16,302 nucleotides of DNA. Source: Acidimicrobiaceae bacterium RAAP-2 (GTDB lineage Bacteria > Actinomycetota > Acidimicrobiia > Acidimicrobiales > RAAP-2). Positions 6,224 through 12,781 of the stretch are shown here, piece after piece; the stretch's first letter is position 1, and each line of letters starts with the position of its first letter. Location of the stretch: NCBI GenBank assembly GCA_001443545.1, contig LMAD01000039.1, forward strand, positions 1-16,302, given 5' to 3'. A model generated the notes under the pieces. That model did not search any database. It was not told the DNA's origin and saw nothing but the letters and a program-made list of their open reading frames with translations. The position numbers were made by a program, and so were the translations under genes.

Positions 6224-8305
6224 GTGCTCGCCCGATGGACCCGCGCGGTTGTCCGCTGGCGTTACCCCGTCCTCGCGCTCTGGCTGGTCGGCGCCTTCGC
6301 GGGCCTCGTCGGCTACCACCAGCTCGGCGCGCGCCTGACGACCTCGCTGGCGGTGCCCGGATCGGCCTCGGCGCGCGCCGACTCGATCCTCATCGGGAAC
6401 TTCGGTGAGAACATCGAGGGCGCCATCACCGTCGTCGTGCCCCACCTCGCCTCCACGCGCGCCGACCACGTCGCCGAGGCCCGCCTCGCCCGGGCGATTC
6501 GCCGCGTCCCGTCCCTGCACGTCGTCGAGCAGCAGGCCCTCGCCGGGCTGCTCTTGACCGACCTCGAATCGCGCGACTCGCTCAATCGGGCGACCACGGC
6601 CGTGGCCACGCTGCGCACCGCGCTTCGTCGCGACGGACTCGCCGGTGCGCTGGTCACCGGCCCCGCCGCGCTGCAGGCCGACGTCACTCCGATCCTGCGC
6701 GGCGACCTCGAGCGCGGCGAACTCATCGCGCTGGGACTGGCCCTGCTCTTGTTGGTGGGGGTGCTCGGTCTCAGTCTCGCGGTGCTGATTCCCTTCGTCG
6801 TGGCCGGAGCGACGACGGCCGTCGCCCTCGGGATCGTCGACCTCCTCGCCGGCCACGTGCTGATGGTGCTCTACGTGCCCAACGTGGTCGCCCTCGTCGG
6901 GTTGGGACTCGCGATCGACTACTCGCTGCTCGTCGTGCACCGGTTCCGCGCCGAGCTGACCCGCGCCGATCCCACGACCGCCATCGTCGCGACGATGGCC
7001 ACGGCCGGGCGCACGGTCGTGATCTCGGGTGCGGTGGTCGCGATCGGGCTCGCCACCATGCTCGTCGTCCCGGTGCCGCTCGTGCGTTCACTCGGCGCCG
7101 CGGGACTGGTCGTGCCCCTCGTCGCGCTCGGCGCGGCCCTCACCCTCCAACCGGCGCTGCTGTCGGTCTTTGGTCGCCGCGGCGTCGCCACCCACGGTCC
7201 CCGCGGCCTGCTCGAACCGCGCGACCCCGCGAACGGGGTCTTCGCGCGCGTGGCGCGCGGCGTCGTCGCCCACCCGCGCGCGGTGCTCGCGAGCGCGCTG
7301 CTCGGCCTCGGACTCCTCGCCGGGGCGAGCGTCGGGCTCCAGCTCACCCCCGGCTCCCTGAGCGCGATCCCCGCCTCGATGGAGTCGGCCCGGGCGATCG
7401 AGGTCGTGCGCTCGAGCGTCGGCCCGGGCATCCTCACGCCGATCGAGGTCCTGATCGACACGGGACGCGCCCGCGGGGCGAGCGCGGCGAACGAGGTCGC
7501 CGCTCGGATCGCGCTCGAGAAAACGCTGCTGTCCACCCCGGGGGTCGAGATCGTCGCCGCGGACTCGACGTGGCCCTTCGTGAACCGCACCGGTCGCTAC
7601 GCGCGGATCCTCGTCGTCAGCCAGGGCGAGCTCGGCAGCCCGGTGACCCAACGACTGGTACGCGTGGTGCGCGCGGCCGCCGCGGCCGCGCGCTTCCCGC
7701 GCGGCGCGACCCTCGTCGTCGGTGGGGCGCCGGCCCAGGGCGTGGACTTCCTCATCGCCATCTACGGCGTCTTTCCCTGGCTCGTGCTCGGGGCGCTGTT
7801 GGTGGCCTTCCTCGCTCTCGCGCGCGCCGTGCGCTCGGCGCTCGCCGCGCTGATCGCGATCGGGCTCGACCTCATCTCGGTCGCCGTCGCCTATGGCGTA
7901 CTCGTCTGGCTCTTTCGCCTCGGCGTCGGGGCCGACCTCTTCGGCACGTACCGCGTCAGCCAGATCGAGGGCTGGGTCCCGGTCTTCATCTTCGCGGTGC
8001 TCTTCGGGCTCTCGATGGACTACGAGGTCTTCATCCTCGCGAGGATCCGCGAGGCCCACGAGCACGGGCTCGCCAATCCAGCGGCGATCGTCGAGGGGCT
8101 CGCCGCCACCGGCGGCGTCGTCACGAGCGCGGCGGTGATCATGGTCGGCGCCCTCGCCGGCTTCGTCACCGGCCACGTCGCGGGCCTCCAAGAGCTCGGC
8201 GCCGGGCTCGCCCTCGGTGTACTGATCGACGCGACGGTCGTGCGCGGCCTCCTGCTGCCGAGCCTGCTCGCCCTGTCGGGTGATCGGCTCTGGCGGCGCG
8301 ACTAG
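6224..8305 (+). CDS. MMPL-family RND exporter
   Basis: This 693-aa protein belongs to the MMPL branch of proton-driven RND transporters, which export lipids, glycolipids or hydrophobic compounds across the cytoplasmic membrane. It shows the expected internal duplication: one N-terminal helix (about 12-31), a periplasmic-type domain, a block of helices (about 166-315), a second helix and soluble domain (about 350-505), and a second block (about 508-685). Each block carries an Asp-Tyr pair in the fourth helix of the repeat, at Asp232-Tyr233 (GLAIDYSLLVVHRFRAE) and Asp599-Tyr600 (GLSMDYEVFILARIRE); these pairs are the family's proton-relay residues. The start at 6224 is chosen because it begins the typical LARWTRAVVRWRYPV sequence and sits seven bases after a -10 box; the frame is open upstream only as a shadow of ctaF. 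The substrate cannot be told from sequence. Confidence 0.93.
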   Translation: MLARWTRAVVRWRYPVLALWLVGAFAGLVGYHQLGARLTTSLAVPGSASARADSILIGNFGENIEGAITVVVPHLASTRADHVAEARLARAIRRVPSLHVVEQQALAGLLLTDLESRDSLNRATTAVATLRTALRRDGLAGALVTGPAALQADVTPILRGDLERGELIALGLALLLLVGVLGLSLAVLIPFVVAGATTAVALGIVDLLAGHVLMVLYVPNVVALVGLGLAIDYSLLVVHRFRAELTRADPTTAIVATMATAGRTVVISGAVVAIGLATMLVVPVPLVRSLGAAGLVVPLVALGAALTLQPALLSVFGRRGVATHGPRGLLEPRDPANGVFARVARGVVAHPRAVLASALLGLGLLAGASVGLQLTPGSLSAIPASMESARAIEVVRSSVGPGILTPIEVLIDTGRARGASAANEVAARIALEKTLLSTPGVEIVAADSTWPFVNRTGRYARILVVSQGELGSPVTQRLVRVVRAAAAAARFPRGATLVVGGAPAQGVDFLIAIYGVFPWLVLGALLVAFLALARAVRSALAALIAIGLDLISVAVAYGVLVWLFRLGVGADLFGTYRVSQIEGWVPVFIFAVLFGLSMDYEVFILARIREAHEHGLANPAAIVEGLAATGGVVTSAAVIMVGALAGFVTGHVAGLQELGAGLALGVLIDATVVRGLLLPSLLALSGDRLWRRD
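8302..8305. other. Shared CTAG: overlapping stops of convergent genes
   Basis: CTAG supplies the TAG stop of the MMPL gene (8303-8305) on the plus strand and the TAG stop of the 71-aa membrane-protein gene (8304-8302) on the minus strand. There is no room for intergenic terminators between the two genes. Confidence 0.8.
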
Positions 8306-8517
8306 CGCGAGTGGGCCATCGCCACCACCACCATGACGATGATGGCCACGAGACTGACCGCCTGGACCGCGCGGATCAGCAGGTGCAGCGTCGTGCTCAC
8401 CGAGGAGAGGACGGGCGTGGTCAGTCCCCGCTTGCGCCGGCGTAGTACGACCACGTCGATGGCCAAGACGGCGACGAAGGCGACCGCGATGAGGACCACG
8501 ATCGCCACGGTCGTCAC
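8302..8517 (-). CDS. Small two-helix membrane protein of unknown function (71 aa)
   Basis: I do not recognise the family. The product has an N-terminal membrane helix (about residues 3-25), a cytoplasmic-looking basic stretch with LRRRKRG (25-31), a Thr/Ser/Leu segment, and a second helix (about 49-68). The basic loop predicts both ends outside. The GTG at 8517 is preceded by the purine-rich GAGGGAGGG at 8531-8523, a good ribosome binding site, and a possible -10 box TAGATT lies at 8547-8542. Its coding status is supported by these signals, the coherent topology, and a stop overlapping the MMPL stop. It is separated from the upstream secreted-protein gene by a strong hairpin, so it probably has its own promoter. 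A function linked to the convergent exporter is possible but unproven. Confidence 0.68.
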   Translation of the reverse strand: MTTVAIVVLIAVAFVAVLAIDVVVLRRRKRGLTTPVLSSVSTTLHLLIRAVQAVSLVAIIVMVVVAMAHSR

Positions 8518-8589
8518 GTCACCCTCCCTCGTCCCGACGTGAATCTAACGGATGTTCCGTCTAGCGTTCGGGTGGGCACTGCCCGGACA

Positions 8590-8633
8590 TGCCAGCGCCT
8601 CGCCCCCTGCGCACGGGGGGCGAGGCGCTGGCA
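8590..8633 (-). terminator. Strong hairpin terminator after the 563-aa secreted-protein gene
   Basis: A perfect 18-bp stem is formed by 8590-8607 and 8616-8633 with an 8-nt loop. It begins 22 bases after the TAA of the minus-strand gene ending at 8656. No T-tract follows on the minus strand, which is common for terminators of high-GC actinobacteria. It can also shield the downstream 71-aa gene from read-through. Confidence 0.85.
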
Positions 8634-8655
8634 CTCGCAGTTGGGAGTTTGCGAC

Positions 8656-10347
8656 TTATTTGACGATGGTTATTGCGAAGTGCATCGAGGGGACCTGGTA
8701 GCCGAGGGCGAGTCCCGGGATGTTGTTCTGGAAGCTCAGGATCGGCAGCATGCCACCTTGGGTGTTCGCGAAGGACGGCTGCTGGGTGTAGAGCAGCGGG
8801 TAGAAGTCGATCAGGTGCACGCCCGGGCCGCCCGTTGCGCGCAGGTGCACGACCATGTACCCGTTGGAGTTGAAGCCACAGCCGTAGCCGATGAAGCTGT
8901 TGTCGTAGTCGACCGCCAGGGTGTTGTCGAGCTGGGTCCAGCCCACGCCCTTCAGACTGATGGTGAACTCCTGGCCCTCCTTGAAGGTGTAGGTACCGGT
9001 GCCGGACTGTCCCGCGGCGATCGCCGCCGGGGTCGCCGCGTCGTTCGCGGTCGCCACGCCCATGCTGAGCAGCTTGCCCGAGGCGTCATAGAACGGGACG
9101 ATGCTCTCCTTCACGTAGAAGGGGACCTGCGCCTCGACCTTGGAGCCGTTCATGACCTGGATGACGTGCCAGCCACCGAGCCCGTCGGGGATGGTCACCG
9201 TGCCCGAGAGCGAGCCGTTGGCGATCGTCGCCGTGCCGAGCGGCACCGATTCGAAGTTCCAGCACGAGCTCGTCGGACAGTTGACGCGACTGCCGATCAC
9301 CGTCGACCACACCAACTGGTCGGTTCCGGTGCCCGAGAGCCCCGTCGCCGAGACCTGCACCTTCGTCAGGATCGGACCGCTGGTCTGGGAGAGGGTCGCC
9401 ACGGCGGTGCTCGTCGGGTCGAGTCCCGCGGTCTGCAGGGTCGTGCGTTCCGGCACCGTCGGCGTGATGGCGTCCGGCCACGTGATCGACGGCTTCAGAT
9501 TGAACTTGCCGGGCGTCGTCGTGAAGATCGCCGAACCGCCGTTGAGGTAGGGAACCGGGGACTGGACGACGTTGAGGTAGGAGACACCCATGCCGTCTTC
9601 GATGGTCACCACGTGCTGACCGACGGGGCCCGTCGCGCGAACGGTGACGGTCGCCGTTCCACGGGTCCAGTTACCCGACATGTTGCCCGCGAAGTGGTTG
9701 TCCCACAGCAACACGCCACCGCTGCCGTAGAGCGACGAGCCCAGCGCGGTGTAGGTGATGGTGATCGGCGTGCCGATCGGGCCCCGCTTGGGCGTCACCG
9801 TCACGGTGCGGAACATCTCGTAGCCACCGTGGTCGACTTCGACCCCGTTGACCACGGCGTAGATGTCGTGAATGCCACCGAAGTCAACCGGCACGGTCGT
9901 GGCGAAGGTGAAGTTCCCCTTGGCGTCAGTGGTGACGTTGGCGAGGACGACGTTGAAGTTGGTCGCGGTCCGACCCAACCAGTTCACGGTGTTGGGCTGA
10001 ACGTCAGCGATCCACGTCGCCGTCGCCGTGCTCCAGGTCAGTTCGACGCTGGTGTTGGCCGGTAGTCCGCTACCCGAGATCGTGAAGGGCTCCCCTTCGG
10101 TACCCACGTTGGGGCTGACGACGAGGTTGCCGATCGTGGGCGAGAGCGTCGCCGCTGCCGCGGTGACGCCGGTGAAGGGCAGCGCGGGCGCGCCGGGGAC
10201 AGCCGGCGTGGGCAACGTCATGCCCGTTGGTGTGGTCGGCGTCGTGCTCGCGGCGCCACTGGACGTGGTGACGACCGCTAAGGGCAAGAGGGCACCTACC
10301 GCGGCGAGCACGATGGCTCGTCTCACGGCGTGGGGGGACAGGTTCAT
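8656..10347 (-). CDS. Secreted protein of repeated Ig-like (IPT/TIG-like) modules (563 aa)
   Basis: The product has a signal peptide (about residues 1-33, a basic SPHAVRR followed by a hydrophobic core), then a Thr/Pro-rich segment (about 35-58). The rest looks like four beta-rich modules starting near residues 76, 185, 320 and 455. Each opens with an IPT/TIG-like pattern such as GTEGEPFTISGSGL, GPIGTPITITYTAL or KEGQEFTISLKGVGW. Each also carries a G-x-H-x-[IV] element (GGIHDIYAVVNG, VGQHVVTIEDG, GGWHVIQVMNG, PGVHLIDFYP). Cys357 and Cys362 may form a disulfide. No catalytic motif or cell-wall anchor is visible, so a surface or extracellular binding role is an inference. ATG 10347 is chosen because a signal peptide begins there and AAAGGAA lies just upstream; the frame continues open upstream to 10425. 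Confidence 0.82.
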   Translation of the reverse strand: MNLSPHAVRRAIVLAAVGALLPLAVVTTSSGAASTTPTTPTGMTLPTPAVPGAPALPFTGVTAAAATLSPTIGNLVVSPNVGTEGEPFTISGSGLPANTSVELTWSTATATWIADVQPNTVNWLGRTATNFNVVLANVTTDAKGNFTFATTVPVDFGGIHDIYAVVNGVEVDHGGYEMFRTVTVTPKRGPIGTPITITYTALGSSLYGSGGVLLWDNHFAGNMSGNWTRGTATVTVRATGPVGQHVVTIEDGMGVSYLNVVQSPVPYLNGGSAIFTTTPGKFNLKPSITWPDAITPTVPERTTLQTAGLDPTSTAVATLSQTSGPILTKVQVSATGLSGTGTDQLVWSTVIGSRVNCPTSSCWNFESVPLGTATIANGSLSGTVTIPDGLGGWHVIQVMNGSKVEAQVPFYVKESIVPFYDASGKLLSMGVATANDAATPAAIAAGQSGTGTYTFKEGQEFTISLKGVGWTQLDNTLAVDYDNSFIGYGCGFNSNGYMVVHLRATGGPGVHLIDFYPLLYTQQPSFANTQGGMLPILSFQNNIPGLALGYQVPSMHFAITIVK

Positions 10348-10406
10348 GGTATTTCCTTTCGGGGGGGTAGCCTTACGAGGCCAGCGAAGTGAATGTCGTT
10401 GGTGCC

Positions 10407-10442
10407 ACACGGCGCCCTCGGACATGTCCGAAGGCGCCGTGT
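10407..10442 (-). terminator. 36-nt near-perfect palindrome, terminator of the 224-aa gene
   Basis: ACACGGCGCC (10407-10416) pairs with GGCGCCGTGT (10433-10442). Inside it, after one C:A mismatch, TCGGACATGTCCGA (10418-10431) is itself a perfect palindrome. The whole lies 11 bases after the TAA of the 224-aa secreted-protein gene and 59 bases before the next start, so termination between the two minus-strand genes is the simplest reading. The perfect inner palindrome could also serve as a protein-binding site. Confidence 0.8.
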
Positions 10443-10453
10443 CTAGTCGCTAC

Positions 10454-11128
10454 TTAGGCGACCGGTACCGCGTTCATGGTGAGCTGTGAAGACGCGGGCG
10501 TGCCGACCTGTGAGTACGTCCACGTCTTGGACGGGACACCCGGCTTCAGAACGATGCGCTTGCGCACGATCTTGTTGCCCTGCTTCACGCGAATCACCTT
10601 GGTCTTGGCGGGAATCGCCTTGGTCGTCAACGTGATGGTGAAGTGGACCACGCCGAGCGGCGTGGCGGCGGTGGTGTGCCAACCCGCGCTCCAGAAGGCC
10701 GTCGTGCCGTGGTTGCCGTAGTTCATCGTCAACGGCGACTCACCGGGGATCGTGATGACCACGCTCTTGGTGTTGGCCGCCGTGAGGGGCGTGCCGCCAG
10801 CGGCGACGTTGACCGCGGACATGCGGAAGACGACCGCTTGGCCAACGAGGAACTCGTTGCTCTGAGCGCAACCGTACGCCGGCTTGAGGACCCCAGATCC
10901 GCCCCCGGCCGTGACCGTGTCGACCTGCATGTAGACCGGTAGCGGCTGGGTTCCCTGGATCGGTGGCCCGAGGGTCGTCGTCGTGGTCGGTGCAGCAACC
11001 GTCGTCGTCGTTGTCGGCGCGACGGTCGTCGTCGTAGTGCCCGACGCGGACGCCGCTCCCACTCCCACTAGGGCCGCCCCGCTCAGGGACAGGGTCCCCG
11101 CGGTTAGGACTGCTAATACTCGCTTCAT
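10454..11128 (-). CDS. Secreted protein with Thr-rich linker (224 aa)
   Basis: The family is not recognised. A signal peptide spans about residues 1-29 (MKRVLAVLTAG start, ASAS near the cleavage site). It is followed by a linker of three TTTTT blocks separated by VAP and VAAP (31-52), a style typical of secreted actinobacterial proteins. The mature domain (about 60-224) is rich in beta-forming residues, holds one Cys (87), and includes GVVHFTITLTTKAIPAKTKV, which suggests an Ig-like fold. A Lys/Arg-rich patch (VKQGNKIVRKRIVLKPG) lies near the C-terminus. ATG 11128 is chosen because AGAGGAGGAAG precedes it as a strong ribosome binding site and because the signal peptide starts there; the open frame upstream to 11362 is a shadow of the previous gene. 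Only 32 bp separate it from the 199-aa gene upstream, so co-transcription is likely. Confidence 0.82.
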   Translation of the reverse strand: MKRVLAVLTAGTLSLSGAALVGVGAASASGTTTTTVAPTTTTTVAAPTTTTTLGPPIQGTQPLPVYMQVDTVTAGGGSGVLKPAYGCAQSNEFLVGQAVVFRMSAVNVAAGGTPLTAANTKSVVITIPGESPLTMNYGNHGTTAFWSAGWHTTAATPLGVVHFTITLTTKAIPAKTKVIRVKQGNKIVRKRIVLKPGVPSKTWTYSQVGTPASSQLTMNAVPVA

Positions 11129-11160
11129 ACTGCTTCCTCCTCTATCGATTAATCGGGTCA

Positions 11161-11760
11161 CTACTTCTTGATGTGCAACACGCCGGTGAGCGACGCGTTG
11201 AACGAGTCGCTCTCGCTCGAGCCAGCGGTGGTGGACTTGATCGAGAACGAGCCCGTGAACTTGAGAGTTCCCGAGACGCCCTTGTACTTGCCCGTCCCAC
11301 TGATGACCTTGGCGATCCCCTTGACGCTCACCGACGTCGGCGCCGCCTGGCCTGCAGCGCAAGCCTGGGACGACGACGGGGCGATAATCTTGAGCACGAG
11401 CTTGCTGCTCGAGCCGAGGAGCGAACCCACACCGGTGAGCGGGTCACAGGTGCTGGACGCGGGCGCCGAACCGGTGCCCGAAAGCTTGCTCGCTCCGAGG
11501 TACGTTGCGTTGCCAGTACCGGTCACCGCCGTCGCCTTCGCGCCGGTCGAGGACCACAGCATGGCAATCGTCCCGGTGTAAGACCCCTTGAAGGCGACGT
11601 TCACGATCTTGGGCTTGGCCTTGGCCTTCGTCGCGTGGGCAACCGCGGCAGTAGTGGATTGATGGATAGTGGTGGCTCCCACGCTCGGGGCGAAACCCAT
11701 CGCCGAAGCGGTGAGTGCGCCGACTAGCACGGGGGCTGAAATAACCTTGAATGTGCGCAT
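11161..11760 (-). CDS. Secreted beta-rich protein, divergent from the LysR regulator (199 aa)
   Basis: I do not recognise the family with certainty. The product has a signal peptide (about residues 1-29, cleaved near SVGAT), a Lys/Ala-rich stretch (43-50), and a Gly/Ser/Thr-rich beta domain. The late segment IAKVISGTGKYKGVSGTLKF resembles the G-T-G-x-Y-x-G-x-x-G pattern of small secreted beta-barrel proteins. Cys105 and Cys134 could form a disulfide. No catalytic motif is visible. The ATG at 11760 begins the signal peptide and lies seven bases after the -10 box TACATT; GGAGTT sits between, so either leaderless or leadered translation is conceivable. The gene is divergent from the LysR gene with only 70 bp between the starts, which makes it the natural candidate target of that regulator. 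It probably heads an operon with the 224-aa gene. Confidence 0.8.
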   Translation of the reverse strand: MRTFKVISAPVLVGALTASAMGFAPSVGATTIHQSTTAAVAHATKAKAKPKIVNVAFKGSYTGTIAMLWSSTGAKATAVTGTGNATYLGASKLSGTGSAPASSTCDPLTGVGSLLGSSSKLVLKIIAPSSSQACAAGQAAPTSVSVKGIAKVISGTGKYKGVSGTLKFTGSFSIKSTTAGSSESDSFNASLTGVLHIKK

Positions 11761-11766
11761 AACTCC

Positions 11767-11824
11767 AATGTAAAGTTCGCCACTACAGATTTCCAATTGA
11801 TTATGCGTGTTGTTTTGATAGTTT
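11767..11824. promoter_or_regulatory. Back-to-back divergent promoters of lysR and the secreted-protein operon
   Basis: On the minus strand, TTGGAA (11796-11791) and TACATT (11772-11767) are 18 bp apart. On the plus strand, TTGATT (11797-11802) and TAGTTT (11819-11824) are 16 bp apart. The two -35 boxes abut, and each -10 box occupies exactly -12 to -7 relative to its start codon. The 70-bp region is clearly richer in A and T than the flanking genes. A LysR-type regulator bound here would overlap both promoters, the classical arrangement for autoregulation and target control. No strong T-N11-A palindrome stands out. Confidence 0.68.
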
Positions 11825-11830
11825 TGTCCT

Positions 11831-12781
11831 ATGTTCACCGCTCGAGACCTCACCCTCCAGCAGCTGCGCTGTTTCGTGGCCGTCGCCGATGAGGGCCAGT
11901 TCACCGCCGCGGCCGACGAGTTGCGACTCGCCCAGCCCTCCATCAGCGCCCAGATCCACCGGCTCGAACAGGTGCTCGGTGTCCCCCTCTTCCATCGCGG
12001 ACGGCGGCCCATCGCGTTGACCGACGCGGGGTCGGCCCTGCTGCCCCTGGCGCGACGGGTTCTACGCGGCGTCGACGAGGTCTTCCAGGGCGCCGACGAA
12101 CTCGACGGGCTACGCCGCGGCCACGTCACGATTGGCACGACCCCGAGCATCGGCGCGACCCTGCTGCCCCTCGTCCTGGCCCAGTTCCGAAGCCATCACC
12201 CCCACGTCTCGATCTCCTTCGTCGAGCGCCACTCCGAGGAGATCGCCCAGTCCGTCGAGGCGGGCACCCTCGACCTCGCGCTGGTGGTGGGGCCGCTCAT
12301 CAACGAAACCCTCGAGCAGACCACCCTCGCGATTGAGCGCATGGTGGTCGTAGTCGGCCAGGACCACCCCCTCGCCACTCGCGCGACGATCGCCATCAGC
12401 GAGCTACGCGGTGTACCGCTGATCATGTTCCACGAGGGCTACGACGTACGCGCCGCGACCCTCGCCGCCTTCGAGAAGGCGGGCTTCGCCCCGACAATCG
12501 CGATCGACGGCGCCGAGATCGCCACGGCCCACTCCTTCGTCGCGGCGGGGATCGGCGCGGCCATCGTGCCGAGCATCGTCGCGACGATGAACGACGACCT
12601 GCACGTGATCCACATCGACGACCAGGTGATGGAGCGCTCCATCTGCCTGGTGCGCGACGTGCGCCACACCCTCTCGCGCGCAGCGATGGCCCTGCGTGAC
12701 GAGATCGTCGACTTCCTCGCGGCCGGTTCGTGGCCGACCACGGCCCATGGCGACATCCGACTCGCGCTCGGCGACGACTAG
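11831..12781 (+). CDS. LysR-family transcriptional regulator
   Basis: The 316-aa protein has the LysR plan. An N-terminal winged helix-turn-helix spans about residues 7-65 (LTLQQLRCFVAVADEGQFTA, AQPSISAQIHRLEQVLGVPL, then RRPIALTDAGSALL), followed by a linker helix and a periplasmic-binding-protein-like effector domain from about residue 96 (GHVTIGTTPSIGATLLPLVL). The lone Cys in the DNA-binding domain (Cys14) and the lack of a paired Cys in the effector domain argue against an OxyR-type redox sensor. The effector is unknown. The ATG at 11831 has no ribosome binding site and lies seven bases after TAGTTT, so the mRNA is probably leaderless. It likely controls the divergent secreted-protein genes and itself. 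Its stop overlaps that of the convergent glycosidase-like gene. Confidence 0.93.
   Translation: MFTARDLTLQQLRCFVAVADEGQFTAAADELRLAQPSISAQIHRLEQVLGVPLFHRGRRPIALTDAGSALLPLARRVLRGVDEVFQGADELDGLRRGHVTIGTTPSIGATLLPLVLAQFRSHHPHVSISFVERHSEEIAQSVEAGTLDLALVVGPLINETLEQTTLAIERMVVVVGQDHPLATRATIAISELRGVPLIMFHEGYDVRAATLAAFEKAGFAPTIAIDGAEIATAHSFVAAGIGAAIVPSIVATMNDDLHVIHIDDQVMERSICLVRDVRHTLSRAAMALRDEIVDFLAAGSWPTTAHGDIRLALGDD
12778..12781. other. Second shared CTAG: overlapping stops of convergent genes
   Basis: CTAG contains the TAG stop of the LysR gene on the plus strand (12779-12781) and the TAG stop of the glycosidase-like gene on the minus strand (12780-12778). The arrangement is the same as at 8302-8305, down to the flanking GACTAGCGCG. 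Confidence 0.8.

Noticed and set aside
8539..10065. A 508-codon open frame on the plus strand, antisense to the 563-aa secreted-protein gene
   Set aside because: Its product is Arg/Gly/His-rich with no domain or ribosome binding site. The minus strand has a signal peptide, module repeats, a ribosome binding site and a terminator.
10975..11038. GTC/GTCGTCGTC-rich repeats, considered as a microsatellite or CRISPR-like feature
   Set aside because: They encode the TTTTT blocks of the secreted protein's linker, lack spacers, and are explained by coding.
11761..11830. A classical palindromic LysR box (T-N11-A with strong dyad symmetry)
   Set aside because: Only CAATTG at 11794-11799 is symmetric and its flanks match poorly, so I report the promoter pair but not a defined LysR box.
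11831..12781. Assignment of the LysR protein as OxyR
   Set aside because: There is no pair of cysteines in the effector domain as OxyR needs, and no peroxide-response gene is adjacent.
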